DNA from: Hygrocybe punicea
Lineage: Eukaryota; Basidiomycota; Agaricomycetes; Agaricales; Hygrophoraceae
DNA length: 64,000 bases
Direction of reading: 5' to 3'
Assembly: GCA_963556145.1 (NCBI GenBank)
Contig: OY744461.1
Span: forward strand, 4,092,001-4,156,000
Within the stretch, counting starts at the first letter, position 1. Each line of letters opens with the position of its first letter. The notes under the pieces are model-generated. The model made no database searches. It was not told the DNA's origin and saw only the letters and a program-made list of their open reading frames with translations. Made by a program: the position numbers and the translations under genes. Below, piece by piece: positions 10,305 to 21,606 of the stretch.

Positions 10305-13276
10305 ATGCCGTCGACCTTCTAAACCTTCATCCTCGACAACTTTGTAATCACCTCCCCAAATGCGGGTCCCTTAGCTGCCTTCCCCAGTTACCACAATTTC
10401 GACTGTGATGATCCAGGGCCAGAGTGGACCTATACAACGAATTGGGCGCGCAACGATCTTCCACAGCTCCCATTTGTGCCCCGTTCGATACGATGGGATC
10501 ACCCATTAATACAGCGTCTAGTCTGTGATTACAAGTCGCTATCTATCGAATGCGTCCGTGGTGGGTTCCAATTATCAGCTGCTACCCGAGAAAAATGGCA
10601 CGATCTCGAAACCTCTCTCTATGTGGTTGCTCGGGAATTACTGGGAAAAGCCCCGGGTGCCTTTTTTCCACTTGAACACAGATGTTTCCCCGTCCCTCAC
10701 ACATACGGCTACCTCCGCATTCATACATGTGAACACTCAGCCTGAAAGTGTGCCATGAAGTCCCGAGATGCTTTCATACCGTTGATGGGACTGTGTTCAA
10801 TGGCCATCTCATTTTTCACAGCCAGCTATGTCCCATATGGCGACGACCCCAACTGGGTGAAGATACTCACTAGCGAAACCAAGGTCCACCCAGAGTGGGT
10901 CCAGCAACTGCGGGATTCACCGATCGCCGACTTCACCGACAGCGTTCCGAGAGTAGGCGTGGTCATTGACATGCATCAATGCAAATGGTTGGCACACATC
11001 CCAAGACTCGTCAGAGTTGATATCCCTATCTGGTTCGTATGGAGCACCCTCGACAAGCCCCTACGCGTATCACCCAAACCCGAGGTGGCAAACTACTTAC
11101 CCAATAATGCACAAGTCCAGGCTGCCTGCCAGCAGTGGCAGTTGGAGCAGTTGTCTCTGCCACCGCCTAGCCCTACCACTGATGTAACATCCTCCAAGAA
11201 GTTCCCTAAGCCAAACCCAGGCTCTCGCCAGAAACTTGGAGAAACTTGGCAGGAATTCTTTGTTCGACAAGCAGTACGCCACGAGAAAATTGCTGCCATG
11301 GAGACTGCACAAGAAACAGCCGCTCGCTTGGCTCGTCAGAAGGAAGGTGAACGCTTTCGCGCACTGGGGAAGAGAGGGGCTGCTGTCTTCCGCTGGCTGG
11401 AAATGGATGGCTTTCGCCTCAGAATGAGAGTCAATTTCAGAGAGATAGAAGATCTGTGGGAAGAAAACCCGCCGGAACATATGCGATATAATGCCTTTGA
11501 TAGGGAATGGGACGTCTGTACCGAATTTAACCCCGACGCGCCAGACAACGAAGACCCATTCGGTAACGACGACTACGACAGTGAATATGACGATCCCACC
11601 TTGGAAGAAGGTGAGGCGAGGCAACCTGCTGATCAAATCAATAGCCAAACAATACCTGCGGGTCCACTTCCTGCGGAACACTGGCAGCGAGATGTGCTGT
11701 CCATTCATGGTGTCGGCGATCGCCACATGGATGCCGCTGCTCCTAAATTTACGACTACCCTTGACTGCCATCTTTATGATCGCTTTGGATTCGATTGGGA
11801 TGACACCACCTACGCTGATGGTCCTACGCCATCAAATACCGAATGGGACCGGACCCTTAATATTTTGCAGGACCCTCACCCTCAAGTGGCTACTAAATAC
11901 AAGGGCCCAATCTTTGACTTCGTCGCACGTCTGATCGATGGACCAGTGGACGGGTTATCAGCTATGCCATGGGATCTCAGTTCGTCGAGCCTTTTTCCAT
12001 TGCGTGAATGACAGGAACATTATCTGACAATTGAGCGGAGGGAGATGATGAACAATAGAGATCAAAAAAAATATTTTGTCAGGTCCACGAGTGCTACTGC
12101 GAATATTGATTGGCTGCTTACAGTAGATAGTCTGGTCACCACTCTGCAATGCCTCCGATCGTGTAGGGATATCACAGAAGCTGTTCGGTATCTTGCGGAA
12201 CGCGGAATCCCCTTCAATACCCTCAATCCTTGCCCTGCCTTTTCACACCCACCTCCATCGACTAGTGTTGCCACAGCTATAGCCGATGTTTTTTGAAAAA
12301 TTGCCTTTTTAGGCTAGTAAAATTAGGCAAAATTATGAAAATATTTGAGGAGATGGGTGAAGCCAAAAGCTGAGGGGTCACTTAAGGGTGCAAAGGATTT
12401 GGGGTTCAATTCTCAGGGTTCTTCAGGGATAGCTGTTGGACGGTAGCTGGCTAGGCTCAACAGCTATGGTTGAATAACTCTGAAGATTGGGCACCAAATT
12501 CTTAGCACCCTTAAGTGACCCCCCAGCTTTTGGCTTTGCCCATCTCCTCAAATATTTTCATAATTTTAGCTAATTTTACTAGCCTAAAAAGGCAATTTTT
12601 CATAAAACATCGGCTATAGCTGTGGCAACACTACCATCGACAGGCCCTCCACCACCCCCCATATCTCTCGGTGTGCATGCAGTTGGCTACCAGCCTGATG
12701 CTGCTGATTATGCCGCTTATGAAGCGGCTCGAGACCATTTTCTACATTCTCCACATGCACGTGAAGCAATCCTCAAGGGTGGTATTGTCTGGCACCTCGC
12801 GATGGAATTCGTTGGCCCTGGACGGGTTCTTACTGGCCCCTCTAGTGCAGCCTTCTCTCGTGGGCAAGTCTTCCATTTTGCGGATGGCACTACTTTCTGT
12901 GACGATCACCTCGGTGAAGATGAGCTTGACCTCATATGTGGCGTATATAGGGTGTATACTGGTGGGTACCCTCTCTGGATTCGTCAGCCATGCGTTAAGT
13001 CAACGTGATGTAGGATTGAACCAACAGGTCTCCCATCTTTCCTGGTGGCCAAAGCACTCAACTTGGCAGAAGAGCCTTTTCAATGTTGGCCACTGGACTC
13101 CCGCTGCCGAGGACTGGTTTCAGAAACGTCTCGAACTCATCCAGCAGAACAAGGCCCCATGTCGGACTGCTGGAAAGTGGTATGAATCTCTTCCGAGGCA
13201 TGGAAGGTCACTGCGTTTGGCTCAGAAGATACATGAGGTAGCGGGCCGGTTCATAGAAGGCGAGACATTTCCGTAG
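10305..13276 (+). pseudogene. hAT accessory gene (ORF2), unknown function, broken
   Basis: Not recognised by function. From ATG 10305 to TAG 13274-13276, removing the MITE (12263-12633 with one TSD) and one intron (12962-13013) gives a single 846-codon frame. It has three in-frame stops: TAA 10320, TGA 10743, TGA 12009. Each is explained by one C-to-T change (CAA or CGA). The protein has an early Trp-rich part, a Glu/Arg helical stretch (about residues 310-370), an acidic Asp/Glu run (about 410-440), a Pro-rich hinge where the MITE landed, and a C-terminal block with SWWPKHSTW and NVGHWTPAAEDWF. I associate that last wording with recurrent orphan proteins in mushroom genomes, from memory only. 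No catalytic motif is evident. It converges on the transposase gene, whose stop lies 121 bp away. Confidence 0.65.
12263..12633. mobile_element. hAT-type MITE inside ORF2
   Basis: 371 bp with near-perfect TIRs over 100 bp long (TAGTGTTGCCACAGCTATAG start) and an 8-bp TSD CCATCGAC (12255-12262; 12634-12641). No coding capacity. The outer 13 bases match the TIR of the enclosing hAT, so that transposase or a cousin could have moved it. Excision in silico restores the ORF2 frame. Confidence 0.92.
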
Positions 13277-16015
13277 TTTGTTGGTCTCGTTTCATTGTTT
13301 TTCCTTGTATCGTGTACATTTGTCTTACCATCCACATCGACCACATTATTTACGTGATGTTCTTGTGTCCCTTTGTTTCATAATAAAATTTATATTTCTA
13401 CTGAAGTTTTTCTGTAAGAGACTGAATGAATGAGTTGACATCTTCTGGGAGCTGCATCTGTGCATCATCATAAGTCTCCAACTCATGAAGCTCCTGACCC
13501 CAATCCAGACCATCCGTAAAATTGAGACCTCTTCCCTGCCGAATGGAATACTTCAAAAGTTAAAGGGCTTCCATTAATTCAGGTGAAATGCGATTCCGTC
13601 GTGCAGTCATAGTTTCCTTGCTTGACAAAAACACTCTTTCACAAGGCACTGCCGAAGCTTGTATCGGTAAAATGTCCATGGTGAGAGAAAAAATTCTCAG
13701 ATAGCGAAGTTGATTTTCCTTGTCCAACTATGTTTAGCATGAAATGGATACATCTGTCATCGGCCTCACATACCTGCCAGTATGTCAGACTCTTTGTTGT
13801 TGGCTGTGTATTGCGAAGGTAAGCTGCAGCCTCGACTTCTATTGCCCGTTGCACAACTGAGTGACCTCGAATACGGTTGAGGCCGAGGATGTCTCTTGCA
13901 GTGGGACGTGGCAGGACTGCAGGTGGTTCTGCATTTACGACAGGGCCCTCGGTTCCAGTAGTAGGGTCATACGGGCGAAGCTATGTAAGATAGAGTAATT
14001 CAGGTGATAAAAGCGGAAATATTATTGGTACATACAGCATTAATAAATAAATCTTTGGCCCAATCAACTCGCTCTGGCATGTACTCCTCGAGCCACGTCA
14101 ATTTGATGGATGGATCTAGAACTGGAAAAAAACCGTCAGCAAAAGCAAAAAATTAGTTAGATACAGACTCATGGCCAGTGTGTAAGCAGGGACCATGTCC
14201 GTTCGGCTACTATATAATTCAAGTTTGTCGATCCCCTTCTGGACGATTTCAGAAGTTTCCGGATTCTGCTCTTGATGTACTTTCCAGACATTGAGCATCG
14301 CTTCAAATGCAGGTACGGCGTGACATAATGTTGGAGTCTTCTCATGTGATAACATTTGTTGGAAGGCATGTGGAATCTGACAATGATAATACATTATATA
14401 GAAAAGGAACAATCAAATACACTCACCTGGAGAATAGATTGAAATTTTCGAAGAGCGTTCCAGTCGGAATCACGGAGCTGGAACTTGTGCAGTTCAGAAA
14501 ATTCCCGGCTTTCGAGGAAGGTGTCAAGAACCTAGATAACCACGTCAAATATTGGCCACGAAATAAAAAATAAAAAATACCTCTTGAAGATCAATGGCTC
14601 GTTCAATCATGAGTAATGTTGAAGACCACCTCACTTCCATGTCACGCAGAAGCTGAAGTTCCTTCTGCTCTAATCTCTCAAACAAGGATGAAAAATACTG
14701 TCAGCGCAGAGAAGATGATCGGATCTAGTATAAATTAATGTTTTCGCATCAAAAGGTAAGTTGCTGCACAAGATAGCAAGAGAGAGACATACTGCACGAA
14801 TGAGAGATCGGACAGTTGCAATTGGATCTTGGTCAATCCCTTCCAAGAAGTTTGCAGGGTAAAAGTTGTCAGCGGTTTCAGCCACATAGTTGAGATTGGT
14901 GATTGCCGCTAGCACAGCCTTGCAAGCAAGGTTGACGATGTGGGGGAAACATCTGGAGGTAAAGAGTATTAGTACTTATGGTGCAGCAACAAAATCATGT
15001 CACCTACCTAATTCGACACTCAATTTTGTGAAATTTGATTTTCCGTCGCCGAAGTTCACGCTCTAATATGGCCATGAACGTATCATTGTTTGAGGCATTG
15101 TCGAGGGTAATCCATCCAATCTGAGAGGATGAGGGTCAACGAGAATACGAAGAAACTTTGAATATTGAATACCTTGTGAGTAATCATAAGCCGATCAGTA
15201 ACGTATATGAATACATGGGCGAGATGCTCGCCATCATGTCGCCCAGGAACACGATGAAATCCCACCAAGTCGGAACGTAATCTGAGAATGTGTTGACGGC
15301 CAGTGGGGGTTTCTTCAGTATGCGATTGGATCCAATGAGCCGTGATAGCCATGAAAGGAGAACGATTCAGATCGGACCACATATCCATTGTGAATGAAAT
15401 CTTCCCTAATGAGTGCTGTTCCTTTATTAACAAGAATAATCAAAATGCAGGTAGCAGCCACTCTGACCTGCATGTCTTTACTTAGTTGATCTAAATGTTC
15501 TTGAAGCGTCGCTTCAATGCATTTACGGATCGTAGTCCTGCCAGGAATATCCGACTCCCGAAGTTCTTCTCGAAGCATGAGGAAAATTGCACGCAGATGC
15601 GGTGATTCGACAACATTGATTGACTAAAATAATGATATCTCATCAATACAGGAATATAAAACAATCGAAAAATATACCTGATCATCGCGGACAATGAACT
15701 CGATGATTGCGTCAACGAAAGCTTCCCTCGAGTACGATGTGCGTTCTTGCAGCATCCGTCCCGTTGGTTGCCCTTTACCCTTTCGATATCCATCCAGGGC
15801 AGCCTGGGCACTCTTTGCATTTATCTTGATGCCCAACTCGTCACAACCAGACACCCAAACATTCATGTGTTCCTCTATCAAGTGACGGCGAATAGTCCCG
15901 GTGGATGTCTTGACACTAAATTTGGTAATCTTATAGCTTGGATTCGTTGCATGGATATTTCTATTTAAGTCGTTCAGCATCATATAATAACTAGGATGTG
16001 GAAACACATACCCGC

Positions 16016-16171
16016 TGTAGTGGTTGTGCCTGACAGATCATGTGACCAGTCCCTTAGTCAGTAGCCTTTCTGGATGTAGTAGTTAGTTGATCTTGTCCAT
16101 CATCCCATCCACCTTTGACCTTTCCGTTGGATTCCATCCCCGATCCCGAGAGGTCCCTCAGGACCACTCCA
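16016..16171 (+). repeat. 5' LTR of the 16016-19806 element
   Basis: 156 bp; partner 19651-19806. Contains CACGTGACC/CATGTGACC and GATGTAGTAG words shared with the other family LTRs. Confidence 0.85.
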
Positions 16172-16921
16172 TCGTGGTGATGAGAGCGCGATTCGAGCCA
16201 CACCACCGGAGACCACAACATTCCACTCGCACAGACCCTTTTTGAGTACAGCAACAGAGATTTTCAAACACAGAGTACCCCCCCGAGAGCCCACCCGCGC
16301 AATTCCACACAGCAATTCATGCAAAACACTACAGAAAACAATCTCCGATGGCCCCAGCGTTACGTCCGCATTATTCTACATGCCCCGCGACCATCCTCAC
16401 GACCTTTCGTACTTCCTCACCATTCCGCACAGCCACTTCGCGCAGCCACGTCACCAGCTTCGCCCACCAGAAATCTGACCACCCACACGCACCCACAGCA
16501 CCCCACGCTCCTTAGATGACCCCCACGAGGCTGCCGAGCTGGACGGCGCATCCAACAACGCCGTCGCGCAGCCAGATGCGCCCTCGATATCACCGTCCCC
16601 ATATTCGACTTACCGTTTTTCATTAGGACACCCACAGGCGCTCTACTGAATACACAAACCCTCGAGATCCCCCCGCGTTCATACGGCGACTCCACGAGCC
16701 ATCCCTTCACCTCCCCCGTCTTCAGCGTCTCCCTTTTCGCGCCCACCCATCCGCTGCCGCGTCGCCCAACTGCCACGTCACCAAGTCGACTAGTACACCT
16801 CGCCCACGCCGGCACCTTCTTCCTCGATCCCATGGGCCCAGCACAACACGCCCGCGCCAACTTCCTCGCGTATACAGTGCTAGCACGGCCCCAAAAGCCC
16901 ATGCCCACGTGAATGACGCGT

Positions 16922-17077
16922 TGGAGTGGTACCGAGGTACCACTCCGGGGGCTCACGCAGGACTCGAGGGAAAGGTCGACTGGATAGGAAGGATGGACTG
17001 ACTACTACATCGGGAAGGCTACTGACTAGGTCGACCGTGGGAGCCTGGTCACGTGACTGGCAGGTCCCACTACTCCA
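16922..17077 (-). repeat. 3' LTR of nested element
   Basis: 156 bp, same sequence as 18791-18946 by eye. Confidence 0.88.
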
Positions 17078-18790
17078 AGTGCCCCTTTTCCTCATGGCGA
17101 CGCCCTCGTCGCCAACTGCTACAGAAAAGAACACGAAACAAACAAAACTGACCAAAAAACTCTCAAGCCACAACTCCCAGTCCCTCAGAATGCCTCGAAT
17201 CAAGGCCGGGGCCTTATATCGTGAAGCGGGAAGTCGTCCTCGCGCAGGGGGCGGTAGATGACCAGACTATACAAGACTCTCCTCAAACTCAATACTCTTC
17301 GAATGCCTCCCTCGCAAGGGTTCGGGCTCACAACACAAGGCCAAAGATCCCTCGAATCGTCCTAGCAAGTACTTAGCGCAGTGTGAAGGTTCAGGTGGTC
17401 CAAAATATAACTGTATTGGCGGAGATCGGGTAAACGGGTGCGTGAACGTAGTGTAGTGACGGCGTGTAGGTAGACTGTGATTGACATCCAGTATCGGGGG
17501 AACGGGGGACGAGGCTATAATAAAAGCTATAATACTGACGGGGCATAGGGTTGTACTTAACAAGGGCATGGTATCCCGACGTGGAGGGGGTTGGCGTATC
17601 ACGCGAAGAGATCGGGGTGGCTCGTCCAGGTCGAGAACGATGCCGCAGGGAGCTGAATGAGGGTTCGCGGGGCCAGGTAGGGTGTTAGGAACTGGCCGGG
17701 GGGTGGTGACGTGGCGCGCGGCGCGGGTGTCTGAAAACGACGGCGGGGGCTCGTTTGGCGCAATGGAGATGAACGGGGGGTCCTGGCCGGTGGAACGAGG
17801 GCACGGGTGGTCGAATGGGTCCGTGTGGGGCTGGGGTACACGAAAGAACGGGAGTCCAACGGGTGGGCGCGACGGATCCGTGGTGCGACCAAAACGGCGG
17901 TGGGGGCTCGTTCGGGGCGTTAACGAGACGCAGGGTGTTCTGGGGGGTGGGCCGCGAGTTTGGTGAGTTGGTCTGGGCCGGTTGTGCTGGCAGAACGGGG
18001 CCGCGCGATGGTGACGTGGCGCGTGGCTTGGGTGTCCGAGAACGACGGTGGGGGCTCGTCTGGGGCAAACGGGGGGCAACGGGGGGCCCTGGTGGATGGA
18101 ACGAGGGCGCGGGGGATTGAACGAACGTGGGTTGGGAACGGGACATACGAAAAGCGGGGGGTTGAGGGTGATGACGTGGCAGGCGCTTGGGCATCCAAAA
18201 TGGATGGCGACGGGTTCGTTTGGGGCAGAACGGGGTGTTGGGTCGTCGAGCGTGCGTCCTGGGGCTTGGATGGATACGCGTGGGTTGGGGTACACGAAGA
18301 AGCGGGGGTCCAACGTTGGTGACGTGGCGGATCCGTGTGTAACCAAAAAGGTCTGCGACCGTGGATTCGGGGTGGCGTAGGGGAGCGCGCGGCTCCGGTA
18401 CGTCAAACGGGGGTCCGTGGGGTCGGATGAGCCTGCCTGGGGCTAGGAATGACGAAAGAAAACAACAATGAAGTGAAAAAACAGGGGGGTCGCAAATGTG
18501 ACGTGGCCTGCCGCTTGGGTGTTGAGAAGGGTCGCGGGCGCGTTTTTGGGTCAACGGGGGGCGACGCGGGGCCCTATTGGGCTGAACACGAGTGCCGGGG
18601 GGTAACTGGAGTGTTGTACGGCCGTGAATAAAGTAAAAATCCGCGGTTGCGCAGCGGTGGGTGGTGAGGCCGAAAAAAGGTCGCCTCGCGAGAAAGAAAA
18701 ACGTCAGGAGTGAGAGACCGAGAGAAAAAGAGGTGCGTGGGTCGAAAAACACTCTCATCACCACGTTGGAGTGGTACCGAGGTACCACGT

Positions 18791-18946
18791 TGGAGTGGTA
18801 CCGAGGTACCACTCCGGGGGCTCACGCAGGACTCGAGGGAAAGGTCGACTGGATAGGAAGGATGGACTGACTACTACATCGGGAAGGCTACTGACTAGGT
18901 CGACCGTGGGAGCCTGGTCACGTGACTGGCAGGTCCCACTACTCCA
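18791..18946 (-). repeat. 5' LTR of nested element
   Basis: 156 bp; its inner boundary is extended by a 24-bp tandem copy at 18766-18789 containing GGAGTGGTACCGAGGTACC. Confidence 0.88.
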
Positions 18947-19650
18947 GCGTCTGGTCCCACCCAGCGCAACTCAACGACATACCACCCATCCACGTGCCCA
19001 CAATCCCCACGCCGACTCATTTCACGGCCCCACAGGCCCACTTCCAACGCGATCGACGCCTCCCACGCAAGAACGAGGCAGCAAAGTCACCCCAACGCGA
19101 ATAACACACCCGACCTCACCATACCCCACCTCCCCACATGCGACCCCACGTCCCACACCCGTACACGTTCATGCACCACCACGAGGACCCATCCAAGCGA
19201 TCCGGCCACCCCCATCCGCGTGCCGAGCAACGCCAGCCCATTCGCAACACCCCCATGGCCATGGCCCCATCCAAACGGCGTACCACAACGACCACACCCC
19301 AAACGGACGCGTTCGCACCCCCGCCCACGCATCGTACGGCGACCCCACATTCCCTTGTGTTGACTCACGCCCAACGACCCACCCGCTGAACCCGCGCCGC
19401 GCTGTGCCGCTTCTATTTTCACATTCCACCATTTTCCCATTTTTTAGCACATTATCCCAGTTTCCTTCTCACCCAGTGCAGGGCTCCTCATTCTTAGACC
19501 CCCACGGAGTAGACTAGTTCCTTCTTCTTTCTCTGGTTTGCTCTTTTTGCCTTTTCCCTTCCCTTTGCTTCGTCTTTTTCTTTTTATTTTGTTTTATTTT
19601 GTTTCTCTTTTGTTAGTGACGAGGGCGTCGCTACAGAGAAGGGGGGCACT

Positions 19651-19806
19651 TGTAGTGGTTGTGCCTGACAGATCACGTGACCAGTCCCTTAGTCAGTAGC
19701 CTTTCTGGATGTAGTAGTTAGTTGATCTTGTCCATCATCCCATCCACCTTTGACCTTTCCGTTGGATTCTGTCCCCGATCCCGAGAGGTCCCTCGGGACC
19801 ACTCCA
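19651..19806 (+). repeat. 3' LTR of the 16016-19806 element
   Basis: 156 bp, directly downstream of a polypurine tract at 19637-19650. Confidence 0.85.
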
Positions 19807-20158
19807 CTGCAGAACATGCAACTATACTGGTTTCCCATCTTTTTGAAGAAAGTCCACACGTCCGATGCGATGTGACGAGACTTGTTGCCTGCGGGACCAT
19901 TCGTTCGCGATGAACGAGTTGCCGGATTTGCTGCAGGTGGCCGTGGGTTATGGTTGGATTCTGACCCACTAGACTTAGAGCTGGACGTTTGTCACGACTA
20001 GCGGTCGTGTGATGGATCAGTGGACCAAACGGTTGCTCGATGTCGGCGGTAATAGAGGCAGGGTTTTCAGGGATAAGGTTTCGGTGATGTAATTTGGATG
20101 AAGTTTGTTACGTCTAGTACGACTGCTAGGAGTAATACAAGAGGTCAAAGTTAGGGAT

Positions 20159-20590
20159 CTACGTGCTTCTCGCTCGATGTTTTTTATACCCTTCGTCCCC
20201 TCCCGCAGCCTCTGTGAGTCGTATGAGCACCGACTCACTTTTAGTCGCCCTGTGAGTAGACGCGTCAGCTCTGCTGCGGTACCCTACGTTTGTCATCGCC
20301 GGAACTGCGGTGCCGGTACGTTCCGTAACTACGTGGCATCGGCCTGTCGTGTCATGGGTGGGTCCGCAAGGGGACACGTCACCTCGGCGGCTTGATTCGT
20401 TGTTGTTGCTGCTGCCGTGTGACGTGTCGTTGCCGTGGATCGTGGGGGGTCGGAATACCTCGAATGTTGATAGGGGGATCTCGGGGTCGATCACCCCGTG
20501 GATTCGTCGTACTCCTCGGATTACTGTTGCGAGGAGGAACGCGTATACGATAATGATAGCGATAACGGCGGCAGCGATTGATGGTGTCAT
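20159..20590 (-). CDS. Candidate LTR-encoded membrane protein (sense to gag-pol)
   Basis: From the first ATG (20590) the minus strand encodes 143 residues. Near the N-terminus is one strongly hydrophobic segment (AAAVIAIIIVYAFLLATVI) followed by Arg residues, then a Ser/Asn/Thr-rich tail with possible N-glycosylation sites. The frame is open further upstream to 20710 without an ATG. Nothing recognisable by family. The same frame is at 27008-27439 in the other LTR. Since the LTRs are near identical, that duplication is not evidence of selection. It could be chance; the TM-like segment is the main reason to keep it. Confidence 0.3.
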   Translation of the reverse strand: MTPSIAAAVIAIIIVYAFLLATVIRGVRRIHGVIDPEIPLSTFEVFRPPTIHGNDTSHGSSNNNESSRRGDVSPCGPTHDTTGRCHVVTERTGTAVPAMTNVGYRSRADASTHRATKSESVLIRLTEAAGGDEGYKKHRARST

Positions 20591-20794
20591 GATTCGGTCT
20601 TTGACAGGTGTGGGTGGTGATGGTGTGGGTGGGGTGTCTATTGTCTTCGTGTGAATGATGGGAAGAATGGTGTCGTCTGATGGAAAGCGGAGTTCTGAAC
20701 GTCTGGTCACGTGCGGGTCTTGCTGGCAGTTGCCGGTGGACCGTTCTTGGTGATAGGGTCTTCTTGGTTGTGTATAAAGCTTGGTGGTTTCTGC

Positions 20795-21409
20795 ATGCTT
20801 GTCCTGCAGAAATGCGATGTGTCTCCACCCTTATCACCAAGTCACTTTCTTCAAGGCTTCTTCGCTCTTCTCCCCAACCCCAGTTATCAAGGTTAATTGT
20901 TATACGTTCCACCACCTTATACAACTCTCAGCTTCTGATCGGGATCTCTATTGGGCTCTGGGTCGGTGTTTCGCTTGCGGGAAGGCTAGGCATCGCACGG
21001 AGTGTTGCCCGCTGGTTAAGGTACACAAGGTCCTTCTGTGCCAGTTACTGGCCGACCCATACCGTGAGTGCTTTGGTCGGTGGAACATCTGGGGTCTTCT
21101 GATTGAGTCTTTATTCTAGAATTGGATGATGCGTGGAGGTCGGAGGAGTCGTCCCCCGAGATACCATCGCTAGTCACAGTGAGCTGGGGCTCATCGTCTG
21201 AGGACCTGAGGGGTCCTTCTCCGGAGCCAGTTGGGGATCTGACTTATCGTGAGTCTGGCTTCCCACTGCCATTCGGGGTGGCATCGAGGTTTATGGTTGT
21301 TTGTCGCACAGCGATTGAAAGGTCTTTGGAAAGGGAGGTTGAGCGGTTCCTGGATGACATGCGCGTCCAGTTGGGGTCGTCGGTCTCGGATGCGATTACT
21401 GTAGAATAG
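20795..21409 (+). CDS. Candidate spliced zinc-knuckle protein, antisense, inside the LTR
   Basis: Three proposed exons, 20795-20891, 20932-21063 and 21120-21409, join in frame to 172 residues. The second holds a perfect CX2CX4HX4C knuckle, CFACGKARHRTECC, as in retroviral Gag and nucleic-acid-binding proteins. Intron 2 (56 bp) has a consensus GTGAGT donor and a TTCTAG acceptor. Intron 1 is only 40 bp and may be false: an unspliced start at ATG 20817 also reaches the knuckle. A TATAAA word lies at 20772. The tail is acidic/Ser-rich and ends in a helical ERSLEREVERFLDDM stretch. Direction is opposite to gag-pol. The identical copy is at 27644-28258. Function unknown; capture of a gag-like fragment is possible. 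Confidence 0.4.
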
Positions 21410-21606
21410 TGTAATTGCATCATCTGTACTTGTATCTGGTCTGGTGCCCCTTCTAGGGGTTTTGCGAATGTAATGTCTCCCCCGCTCTGCAGGGTGTGTG
21501 AATCGTAAGGGTTTGTCTGACAATCTGTCAAAGATCGTCATGAAAATAAGTGGTATCTGAGGAAAAATGTATGGGGGTGACGTATTTTCATGACATTACC
21601 CCCCTC

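Larger units (their letters stand above)
16922..18946 (-). mobile_element. Second LTR element of the same family, nested in opposite orientation
   Basis: 156-bp LTRs at 16922-17077 and 18791-18946 look identical, so this is the younger insertion. TSD GCGT (16918-16921; 18947-18950). Read on the minus strand it has the same PBS word TGGTGATGAGAG after the 5' LTR and the same GAGGAAAAGGGGCACT tract before the 3' LTR. The 5' LTR's inner end carries a 24-bp duplication (18766-18789). The interior is built of degenerate blocks of roughly 200-250 bp with GTGACGTGGC as a periodic landmark. Long Pro-rich frames (for example 17685-18812) follow from composition and are not called genes. Confidence 0.85.
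16016..19806 (+). mobile_element. Non-autonomous LTR element inside the hAT transposase
   Basis: 156-bp LTRs at 16016-16171 and 19651-19806 (start TGTAGTGGTTGTGCC, end GGACCACTCCA) differ at four positions. Flanks CCGC (16012-16015) and CTGC (19807-19810) fit a 4-bp TSD with one CpG-to-TpG change. A PBS-like TGGTGATGAGAG starts at 16175 and a polypurine tract GAGAAGGGGGGCACT precedes the 3' LTR. The body is C-rich, with no gag or pol. It contains a second, inverted member at 16922-18946. Confidence 0.82.
19990..21595 (-). repeat. 3' LTR of the Gypsy element
   Basis: 1606 bp, from TGTCACGAC to TTTTCATGACA on the plus strand. Unusually long; contains two candidate reading frames described separately. 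Confidence 0.95.

Noticed and set aside
17267..18812. Two overlapping Pro-rich frames of 379 and 375 codons
   Set aside because: C-rich tandem blocks lack stop triplets in several frames on both strands; codon choice is composition-driven and the old copy at 56.8-58.2 kb has many stops.
16016..19806. A 5-bp TSD CTGTA/CTGCA for this LTR element
   Set aside because: It would require the LTR to start inside TGTAG, which the sibling LTRs contradict; the 4-bp CCGC/CTGC reading fits the family better.
20680..21102. 140-codon plus frame in the Gypsy LTR
   Set aside because: Overlaps the better-supported knuckle frame in another phase and has no motif; likely its shadow.
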